Positions 46,450 to 55,790 of a stretch of DNA of 64,000 nt are shown piece by piece. The notes below the pieces were generated by a model that worked only from the letters and a program-made list of their open reading frames with translations, was not told where the DNA came from and ran no database searches. The position numbers were made by a program, and so were the translations under genes. Positions within the stretch are counted from its first letter, which is position 1, and every line of letters starts with the position of its first letter. The stretch is from Euptelea pleiosperma (Eukaryota; Streptophyta; Magnoliopsida; Ranunculales; Eupteleaceae), in contig CM068546.1 of the NCBI GenBank assembly GCA_035048495.1, forward strand, positions 37,280,674 through 37,344,673, in the 5' to 3' direction.

Positions 46450-49050
46450 CTGGTGGAACGTTATTAAGAAGACACTAACCGTATGGATGTTTACTCAATC
46501 ACTAGGTGGACCTACAAACCAAAATACACCTGATCGGTAATTTCTAAGCGTTGGATTGAAGTTATTTTCATGGGTTGATTTTAACCGTAGGAATTTGAGC
46601 TCAGGCTGATTATTGGTTTGTAAGACCACCTAGTGATTGGACAAACATCGACACGGTCAGTGTCCTCTTAATAATGTGCCACGTGGATCATATTGGCTGC
46701 ACCTGACTGCAGGTGTCATGGAAGGTTTACTCTCTATGAGCCCACCTTCCCAAGGCTTCAACACCCCTCTTTATTAATGTTTATATTAATATAGGCTCAG
46801 CTCCAGTGACTGCCCTAAAATGACATGCACCGATTACAGGGCACAATATGAGCCACATGGCACACTCTTAGAGGACTCTGACCATATGGATGTTTGTCTT
46901 TATAGACGTTTGATTCGACTTATTTTCATGGGTTAATCTCAACTGTGGGAATTTTAGCAGTATTTGAGGTACAAAGATCCAATGCCTAGAAATCACTAAT
47001 CAGTATGCTTTTTGGTTTGTAAGTCCACCAAGGGACTGGACAAACATCCATACGGTCAGAGTCCTCTAATGGAATGCCACGTGGCACATATCGTGTCCTG
47101 TAACTGGAGCCAGTTTTCATTAATTATTTTTGTAACTATTTTATTATGGCTTGACCAAGTCAAAAAGACAAACCCGATAAAAAGAAAATCTGTGCCATTC
47201 AACAAAGAGTGGTTACAACTTACAACTTACAAGTGATCTTCTTCAGTGAAAGCGGGAGTACGAGCATCTGTAACTATTTATATCGGAGAGGGACCTGTAA
47301 CTCTGATCACATGGGTCTATAAAGAATCTCAAATCATATAAGGACTTGAAGCAAGGATTTGACGGGTAAAAACTTTCAGAAACTCAAGACCCAAGAAGTT
47401 GAAAACCCTAGGTTTCTATATATAGAAGTAGAACAGGAAAAAGATGCGGAGTTTCTATTGGATCATAAAAGTGATGAGTTAGCAAAAAGCTGGAGTTTCT
47501 ATGAAGTAAAGCATGGAATGGAAGAGAAGAAGGTCAAATCTGTTTTTTCTATCATTCAAATCTGCAGCTGGTTTTGTTTTAGGTCTGAAACTTGGTGTAG
47601 AGAGAAAAAGAATAAGTTCCAATTCAAGAAAAACGCGTTTTTGGCTCTTTGCCATTCAACACAGAACAGACTACTAACCGCTTTCTTTAACTCACTCTTT
47701 TAACCTTTTTTTTTCTTTTTTTATTTTCGAAGCTTCCTTCAAAATTATGTCCCTTTCACACTTTCTCTCCACCACCTTATATCATCTCGGTGTTCGTGTG
47801 CTCGGCGGTGGATTTCAAGAATCCAACGGTGGTTGTCAGCACCGAGCTGGCTTCACTTTTTTTAACTTTTCGCCCTGTCGACAACCACCGTTGGATTCGT
47901 GAAATCCACGGCCGTACGCCCGAACATCGAGAGGGGTTTGAAAGTGGGTGTCCTCGGAGACTGAGCATATATGAAAGTGAAACCTCGGGTTACGATCGAC
48001 GCATTTTTAGCAAGCAACTCTTTAAGGAGTTGCAATGGTGCAACCCAACAAAAGATATAAGGCTCAGCTCCAGTTACCGCCCTAAAATGACAGGCTCCAG
48101 TTACAGGACACAATATGAGCCACGTGGCACACTATTAAAGTACGTTGACCGTATGGATGTCTGGCCAATCCCTAGGTGGACCTACAAACCAATAATCAGC
48201 CTGATTAGTGTTTTATGTATAGGTGTGGATTGGACTTATTTTCATGGGTTAATCTCAACTGTGTAATTTGAGCAGTATTTGAGGTATAAGGATCCAACGC
48301 CTAGAAATCACTAATCAAGCTGATCCACTTAGCGATTAGCCAAACATTCATACGGTCAGAGTTCTGTAATAGTGTGCCACGTGGCTCAAATTGTGTCTTT
48401 AGGGGGGTAACTCGAGCCCCACCCAAGATATAAATATATTTTGTTTAATTCATAAATGTGGTTTTCGAGCCAACTTTTCTTCTCTTTTGCGGGGTTGCAT
48501 CTGTGCAACTACATTAAGGGGTCTTGCTAGCAAGCAGCATTCCTCCTTTTAGCTAAAGCTAGGGTTTGTAAAAGTGGCAGATGGGTTGCACCGGAGAATG
48601 CACACACGTGCGCACGTTAGTATTGTTTCAATTAAAAAACTACATGGGAGTTGGGACTAGCTACACTTTTTGTTTCCTTTTTTTCTTTAATTTGGATAAG
48701 GGGTCGGGCTCCGTTGACAGATCTAAAATGACAGGGACACAATATAAGCCACGTGGCGCACTGTTACAGGACTCTGACCGTATGTATGTTTCTCCTATCC
48801 CATGGTGGACCTACAAACCAAAAATCAGCTTGATACTTATTTTCATGGGCTGATCTCAACTGTGGGAATTTGAGCAGTATTTGAGGTACAAAGATGCGAC
48901 ACTTATAAATCACTAATCAGGCTGATCTTTCGTTTGTAGTTCCACCATGGGATAGGGCAAACATCCATACGGTCAGAGTCCTGTAACAGTGTGCCACCTG
49001 GCTTATATTGTGTCCCTGTCATTTTATATCTGTCAACGGAGCCCGACCCT
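46450..49050. repeat. Array of G-box MITEs
   Basis: Four paired copies lie at about 46450-46735, 46795-47110, 48058-48420 and 48700-49050. Each has a left arm like GCCACGTGGCACACT..GGATGTTTGGCCAATCCCTA and the inverse on the right. The copy at 48700-49050 has extra matching outer arms GGGTCGGGCTCCGTTGACAG and CTGTCAACGGAGCCCGACCC. Between them, 47787-47935 is a hairpin with GTGGATTTCA.GAATCCAACG and its inverse. Confidence 0.6.
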
Positions 49051-49454
49051 TTGGGTAATTAGGAATCTCATTTTTTAAGATAGGTGGGACCCATTAATGG
49101 ATGAGTGATTTTAATGCATAGATTGCATGTGGCACGTGGCAGGATGGTTTACATAGATTGGTTCTGCTTTTGACCTAGATGACCGATAGAGAGGGAGCCT
49201 ATTCCTACAACTTCCTATTTACGTTTAGCTACTCCTGGTTAATTAGTATAGGTCTTCGCTGCCATCTCAGGGTCAAGCACTTTTGTCCCTGGTGTAGAGA
49301 AGAGATTGAGATTGATCGAGAGAAAGAGAAGGGTTCTTCACTTCGTAGATTATGTATTGGAATTTGGAATCCAAAATGGAATAGAGCGTGTGGAATAGAA
49401 AGAGCATACTACTTTTTTCCACCCATTAACAGTTTTAACACTCTCTATCCCCAA

Positions 49455-49640
49455 GGGTTGAGTGCTGATGGTCAGGACTACTCCGCTCCAGAAAGCCAGA
49501 GGTTCTGAGTTCAACTCTCCTTGGGGCCAACAAGTGCGTTAGTCCACATCAAAACTCTCCCGGAACACTTGGCACGTGTGGAGGGGTGACTAGAATGTCC
49601 CGGGGGACTGGTCCGGGTGCTCAAAGAACAAAAAAAAACC
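49455..49640 (+). mobile_element. Probable tRNA-derived SINE
   Basis: The body starts near GGGTTGAGTGCTGATGGTC, with an A-box-like TGATGGTCAGGA and a B-box-like GGTTCTGAGTTCAACTC about 40 bp apart. It ends in an A-rich tail (CAAAGAACAAAAAAAAACC). There is no coding capacity. Target duplications were not clear, so the limits are approximate. Confidence 0.5.
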
Positions 49641-50331
49641 AAAAAATTCTTTCTTTCGAGAACCATTTTGTGGTCAAGGCCCAAGGGTTTTACGGGAGAC
49701 GTACCTCCTAATCCTGCCTCAGCTCAGGTTTAAAAACTAACCATGGTTGCGTTTAAGGTGGGTTAACTAGGGTAGCTTTAGGTGTACGTGTTGTGCAAAA
49801 GAGAGAGTCTGAGCAACCCTTTGCAAGGGATCAAGCTAAGGTGTAGTGCTCGTTTTTTTCACGACCATCTGCGCGCCAAATAAAAATTTATTTAGTAGGT
49901 GACAGTCACATTGATTATCCCTGTATATATAAGGGCCGTATGGCCCTATAATAAGTCAATTGTTGGCCTAAACAAATATACAAAATAGTTTAATGTATGG
50001 CTATAACATGGTCGTACATACAGACAATTGATTGGGATGGAGTGTACAGCGGATGGAAAAGAGCTTTCGCTATTATGCATTAAATTGCTGTTTCCTTTCT
50101 TTTGTCTGAGCAAGAATAAAGCTACATGGTGAGGGTAGAGGACGAGAGAGTTTAGACTGTTGGGATGAAATAGAAGGTGGTGGTCCTATCTCTGCACTCT
50201 ACTCTCTACTCTCTACTCTCTACTCTCTGCCTTTATGTACTTTGTTTTCAATGGCCCACCTCTCTTCTATATCTGTAGGTGATCACCAACCCTACTACTT
50301 AACACCCTCCTCCCTTTCCCCTCTCTTCTTC

Positions 50332-50369
<38 letters not shown>

Positions 50370-50393
50370 TTTTCATCATTGCAAGAGAGACAA
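49641..50393 (+). promoter_or_regulatory. Upstream region of the TPD1-like gene
   Basis: No gene is visible. It contains ACTCTCT tandem repeats (about 50195-50230) and a pure (CT)n run at about 50337-50367, ending 27 bases before the start codon. CT tracts this close to an ATG are common in plant 5' leaders; a regulatory effect is inference. Confidence 0.4.
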
Positions 50394-51155
50394 ATGAGAA
50401 GCCAAACTAGCAGAATTAGAATTTTCATCTTGAACATACAAGGCATCATGACTGCTTTTCAAATCTTCATTCTCTACTTGATGTTGCTCATCATTTTACT
50501 CTGCAATGTTGGACTACATTCAGGTAGAGAAACCCACTTCTTTGTTACTTATGATTTTTTGACTTTATTTTTACAGTTTTTTTTTAAACTTTTGTCCTTT
50601 TTAGCTTTTTTCACCCATGATTAACAGTCCATCAATATTTCCTATCATAGGTTCTAAAAACATGTTTCTACGTCAAATTCACGAAGATAATAAGTCCACA
50701 CCATCATCAGCTCTAGATTCAGAACCTGCTTACTCAAGTAACAGGAAACTTTTGGCACATGGTAAAGAAAACCTTAATCTCTGTCATTATTTCTTGTTTT
50801 TTTTTATTATTTTGGATCATTTTTATCTCAAAAATCGTTTGTTTCTTTACCAGGTATTTGCACAAACAGAGATATAAGCATCTCTCAGAGTAAAGATTCA
50901 TCATCAGGAATCCCACAGTACATAGTTCAGATTGTGAATACCTGTATGTCTGGTTGTGCTCCTTCAAATATCCATCTCCATTGTGGCTGGTTTGCCTCTG
51001 CAAGGATAGTAAACCCGAAAACCTTCAAGAGGCTCTCCTATGACGACTGCTTGGTGAATGCTGGAAGATCGTTGAAGAGTAGTCAGATTATCCGTTTTAC
51101 TTACTCAAACTCCTTCATGTACCCACTTTCATTCAAGTCTGCTAAATATTGCTGA
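50394..51155 (+). CDS. TPD1-like secreted cysteine-rich protein
   Basis: Three exons, 50394-50523, 50651-50761 and 50854-51155, joined in phase 1 (donors CAG/GTAGAG and ATG/GTAAAG; acceptors CATAG and TTACCAG), give 180 residues. An N-terminal hydrophobic stretch (about 20-40) is a signal peptide or anchor. The conserved domain is at about 81-180, with six Cys: ICTNRDISI, NTC.SGC, LHCGWF, YDDCLVN and a terminal KYC, as in TPD1/TDL1 proteins. In Arabidopsis TPD1 is the peptide ligand of the EMS1/EXS receptor that specifies tapetum in anthers; the paralogue's role here is inferred. A basic NRKLL segment before the domain resembles the processing region of the family. Good length match; intact. 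Confidence 0.88.
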
Positions 51156-54089
51156 AACTCAACGAAATAAGAAACTCAAACCAACCAATCCACGCCTTAC
51201 TTCACACCCAATTGCACCATGAATGAGAAATCTAAAGCAGACCCATTTCAAAAACCCAGAACCCAAGAGAACCTCAATTCCAAAACCCTAAAAAACCCAA
51301 TATACAGAATGAAAAACCACCACTGTCTCAGGTTTTTACAGGCCTATTATATAGCTCACTGAACCTATAGTTTTCTTCTCTTCTGTCACACCATAGTTTT
51401 TTTCATTTTTTTTTATTTCGCCACTTTTATATTATTATTATTACTTTATTAGTGTTGTCACTATGTCCCCATGATCCTTATAAATGAGGATTTCAATATT
51501 CAGGAATCTTAATGTCCAAAGGCAAAAGCTACTGCTTAAGATGACTGCATGGCGCATGGAGGTATCAGACTGTCTCTTTTGCAGAGTTTGCTTTGCATTC
51601 TCTCTCTACCCTTCAACTCAGAGAGAGAGAGAGAGAGAGAGAGAAAAAGAGAGAGATGAATTATTCTTTTGTTTTTAATTTTCCCAGAGCCATTTTTCTT
51701 CTTGCACAGCTCAAATTTTTGTATGCTCTATGAGCTGAAAACTGAAGTAAAAAAGTGCTTGGTGTGTCTGAGAGCTCTGGAAGAGCCAAAATGGAATCTG
51801 TTAGCAATTCCTTCTTTCTTTTTCCTCTAGTTTCTTCTAGATGTGAAGATGTCGGGTCTTTTTGCTATGGATGATTGAGTAAAGTGAGACACTGTCAGCA
51901 GAATTGGTTTGGAAGAACAAAAAGACAAACACTTGCAGAAAAAATGTCAATTTTTTATTATTTTTGCTCTCTCTCTCTCTCTCACGAGGAAGGTTTATTA
52001 CACGTTGGCATCAAGACTCCCGTATCGAGGAGAATAGAACAGATGAGAGAAGAGTGAGAAACCAGAGAAAACCCAGTTATGGAAATTGGTTGAGATCATG
52101 GAGATATGGAGCCATGTCTTTGCATGAAAATAGAATTTTGTAGTTGGCCTGTCTATCTATCTAGTTGTAAATATGTGGCGGGTTACAGAAAATTAGGGTT
52201 TCAGAGTGGCCCACCATATCTTTCTTTTACTATTGTTTGCTGACCTTTGGATCTCCTATATGTGGTATAAGATGTATTCCTTCCTTACTGTTCACCTTTT
52301 TTTATGCCTTCTATTATTCTTTGCCATTTAAATCTTTGCACTGAAGGGCACATGGTTTGGATTTAATGTGGCACTCATTCAAGTAGGTGCGGGCCCACCA
52401 ATGAATATCTGATCAAGGATCTCTCTCTGTAGTTAATCCTCAATGGTCCGATATGAAGACTTTTTCTTTCTTTGACGGCTTAAAAGAAGAGAGTATTGTC
52501 TGACATGGATAAGACCCAAGTCCATTCCTACTCTACATTCTCCATACATTGTGATGAACGGACGAAAATCAGTCAACACATTTAAGAGTTGAATCATGTA
52601 GTAATAATGATAGTTTGGTAGGGCACATCGATGGTATTAGGTGGGCCCAGGCAAATAAGGGCACAGGTCACGAGTGAAACTTTGTATTAATTTTCTCTTC
52701 TGACTTGGTGTCAAGGGAGTAAAACTTCTGTCACAGCGTTGTGACAGATGCTTACGAACCAGGTGGGCCACTCTTAGTGGACGATGACTGTATGGATGTT
52801 TGGCCAGTCCATCGATGGGCCTCTAAACCAAAAAACAGCTTGATTAGTGATTTCTAAGCAATTCGATGAAGTTATTTTCATGGGTTGATTTAACGGTAGG
52901 AATTTGAGCGTTATTTGGGTGCAAAGATCCAATGGTTATAAATCACTAATCAGGCCGATTTTTGGTTGATAGGTCCACCGAGGGACTGGCCAAACATCCA
53001 TCGATTCCATACTGTAAAAGTCCACTAAGAGTGTGCCATGTGGCTGAAGTTTTCAGAAGTTTTACTCGTGTCAAGGTGGACAGATCATGTGTGAATCGTC
53101 ACATTTTTTTTCTTTTTTTTGGGGGGAGGGGTGGGGGTGGGGGGGTTAGGAATCTTCACTTTTATTTTCTTCAGAGCGCAAAGACTTATGTGGGACCCAT
53201 ATAATCCCGAGAAGAATGTCTTGTCCTTTTCCACCTCACACTAACAAAAATATTGGGAATTTGGGACGACTGACCCACATTATTCTTTCCGAGTAAGACT
53301 TGCCTGACCACCGACGGTCAGGGATGCCCTGACGGGCCTGACCAGCCATAATATGAGCCACTTGGTACACTCTTGGACGCACTGGCCATATGGATGTTTG
53401 GCCAATCCCCAAGTGGACCTACAAACCAAAAATCAGCCTGATTAGTGATTTCATACCTTTGGATCTTTGTACCCAAATAATGGTAAATAATGCTAAAATT
53501 TGTACATTTAAAATAAACCCATGAAAATGACTTCAACTACCGGTGTTGTGGCTTACAATGGTGCACTATTGGTGGATGATGAGAACATGCAGATCATCAG
53601 ATTCAACTTCAACCATGTGGATGGTGGATCGGCAGAGAGGACATGTAACGTTTGATGCAAGTCACATGTCGATGCAGCTGTGTAATGTAAAGTGTGGCAG
53701 CAGATTAAGAGGAGGCAGAGCTGATCATGCGGCTCAAACCTGGAAAGCGGCAAATGGTGCAATCTGCGGAGGCGGCGGAGCGGAGCTTGTTGTGTCAATT
53801 CCGTAGATTTAAATAAGACGAATAGATTGGGCCTAATATATTGCATTAATGGGCCCACCTTGATCAGGCCCAATGTTCTGTACTATGAGCTCCGTAAATT
53901 AACTCATAACTAGAGCTCACCATTGTTTACTCCCACCGCTTGGATGTGGCAGAATCTAAAGTCAGAAGGGTCTTTCAAGAGAAGACTCACTGATTGAACG
54001 GTCTAGATATATGAGTGGTGGGATCTATCTAGAATGATATATATTGGGTCCATAATCATTTATTATTTAACTCTTCGAGTTTCACAAGA
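51156..54089. repeat. Intergenic, microsatellites and MITEs
   Basis: 51156 to about 51900 is the 3' flank of the TPD1-like gene, with a GA run at about 51620-51645 and CT runs near 51968-51983. 52717-53067 is a MITE listed separately. About 53290-53560 is another G-box MITE half. A G-rich tract is at 53119-53145. No protein gene is supported. Confidence 0.45.
52717..53067. mobile_element. Mutator-type MITE of the GAGTAAAACTT family
   Basis: It starts GAGTAAAACTTCTGTCAC and ends CAGAAGTTTTACTC, with an exact 9-bp duplication GTGTCAAGG at 52708-52716 and 53068-53076. The interior has the G-box MITE arms (GGATGTTTGGCCAGTCC and inverse). This copy defines the ends of the family that is scattered across the window. 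Confidence 0.85.
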
Positions 54090-54163
54090 GGTGCTGTGGT
54101 GTAGTCGGTTATCACGTCAGTCTTACACACTGAAGGTCCCCAGTTCGAACCTGGGCAGCACCA
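54090..54163 (+). tRNA. tRNA-Val (UAC)
   Basis: The 74-nt sequence folds as a cloverleaf. Acceptor stem GGTGCTG pairs with CAGCACC, discriminator A. The D arm is GTGT..ATCAC. The anticodon stem TCAGT/ACTGA encloses loop CTTACAC, so the anticodon is TAC. The T arm is CCCAG-TTCGAAC-CTGGG. The A-box (TGGTGTAGTCGG) and B-box (GTTCGAACC) are present, and a T run at 54172-54178 fits a Pol III terminator. No intron and no encoded CCA. Confidence 0.95.
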
Positions 54164-54336
54164 ATCTACTTCAATTTTTTTCCTAAAAAATATAGGGTGA
54201 AGCTTGTCCGAAGTATATATCATAAACAATAATTTTAAGCTAGGCGTGCTTCTCGCTTTGATGCCAAAATGGTAGTGGATGTGCTGAAGATCATCTGCTC
54301 TTGGAAACTTTCTATAGCTTGGGTTGTTGATATTTA

Positions 54337-54698
54337 GGGTCGGGATCGGGGACAATTATTTTTGACAACCATTTTGGCGGACCCACATAGAAGATGAATC
54401 AATTGCTGGTTTTTGGTGAGGATGATCTCCTTACCATATAGATCACCCCCCAAAAAATCAGCCCATTCTGAAATTTCTAACCCCATGGAATGTGGTTTTC
54501 AAGTTACATAGAAAAAGTATACGGTCCATATTTCTTTAACTTCTAAACTAGTCTACAAATATCGGAAAGATTTGAATTTTTGTGAGTATGATCTCCTCAC
54601 CATAGAGATCATCCTCACCAAAAATCAGTAATTGATTCATCTTCTATATGGGTCCGCTAAATGGTTGTCAAAAATGGTTATCCCCCAATTCCCGACCC
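54337..54698. mobile_element. MITE of the GATCATCCTCACC family
   Basis: GGGTCGGGATCGGGGACAA at the left and CCCCCAATTCCCGACCC at the right are inverted. The next arms are TTTTGACAACCATTTTGGCG and its inverse, then GATGATCTCCT..ACCAT and its inverse. It directly abuts the LINE fragment to its right. Confidence 0.65.
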
Positions 54699-54706
54699 TT
54701 TAGACA

Positions 54707-54892
54707 TTAGTACTTGTTTTGCTTCTTTAATGTTTGTATATACTCCTCGAGTTTCCAATGTGGTTGCTCATACTATAGCTGGTAGGACCTCTAATTTTTT
54801 GGGTCCGTCAGTGTGGAGTCTGTGGACTTCTGACTCACCCTCTTGGCTGACATCTCTAGTGGCCCATGAGGGCGATGCTATTCAGGAGTAAG
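54707..54892 (+). pseudogene. LINE-type RNase H C-terminal fragment
   Basis: The frame reads FVYTPRVSNVVAHTIAGRTS, then WTSDSPSWLTSLVAHEGDAIQE and a stop. Asn-x-x-AH followed by a run and PxWLTSL is the typical end of the RNase H-like domain of plant non-LTR retrotransposons. Only this end survives; the upstream part is cut off by the adjacent MITE. The identification rests on remembered motifs. Confidence 0.5.
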
Positions 54893-55790
54893 TGGGGTTC
54901 TATTTTGTTGTTTGGTTGTTCGTGGTTTATGACATAATTTGATTACAAAAAAAAAATGTTATTTTGAGACTTTCTCCTATCGAATACGTGCCGTCCGACC
55001 GATTCTGATAGATCGCACTTATGTATGTAATGACAGTTCTTTAGTAGAGATGATCAAAGGCAACATGCATGGTTCCTCTGTTCCTCCTAAGTAGATCTTC
55101 ATGATGGAAATCAGGTGATCATCCATTATAACCGCGGAAACCTGATTTCAAATGAGATATAAGCATAAAACAATGCTGATTATATTGAGCTCCATATGGG
55201 AAAATGCCCAACCATCTTTAAATTTATAATTCGGCTTAACATGAAGCTAAATTCATTTAACATGTCAGAATGAATTAATTGAGCTGTTAAGGAATTCTGC
55301 AAAACATAAGTTTTAGCTATATCGAGAAATCGTTAGTATTAGAGAAGTTAGAATGAAGACAGGAATCTATTTATCTGCTGAAACTAAGTTGAAAGGAGAA
55401 ATCTAGCAGCGCGATAAAGATCAAGAATGGGGTTTAAGCTATATCGAGAAATCTCAAACTTTCTGCTGAAACTAAGTCGCAAGGAAACTAAAAAAATAGA
55501 GTTCAAGCTTCTTCTATTATGGACAGTACATTTTCTAGTGTGAGATTATCTCAGAAAAAAAAATTACTAAATGGGTATTAGATAGCATATTAATTAAATA
55601 AAATAGCAGACAGATTGGGGGTTGATTTGATAGAGAAATTTGTCTGAATTGAAATTAATACAAGTTACTATAAAGCATCGTCCCCTGAAGTAACCAAAAA
55701 ACCTGGCTTTATTGGCTCAAATTCAATTGCTGCCCTTCATCATCCTACTATCCGATTCTAGCGGCGCAGCAAAGATCAAGAAAATTCTCC
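54893..55790. other. Intergenic, 3' flank of the FERONIA-like gene
   Basis: It is AT-rich with no supported gene. Two similar phrases (GAAATCTAGCAGCGCGATAAAGATCAAGAA at about 55399 and GCGGCGCAGCAAAGATCAAGAA near 55760) and a repeated AAGCTATATCGAGAAATC (about 55315 and 55436) suggest small local duplications. The 3' UTR of the FERONIA-like gene should lie here. Confidence 0.4.

Noticed and set aside
47359..47703. 114-codon plus frame among MITEs
   Set aside because: Repeated short phrases (Trp-Ser-Phe, Glu-Glu-Lys) but no known family and no intron or promoter evidence. Could be a small orphan gene, but not supported.
54056..54355. 99-codon minus-strand reading frame
   Set aside because: It runs antisense through the tRNA-Val gene; the Cys-rich end is simply the translated tRNA complement.
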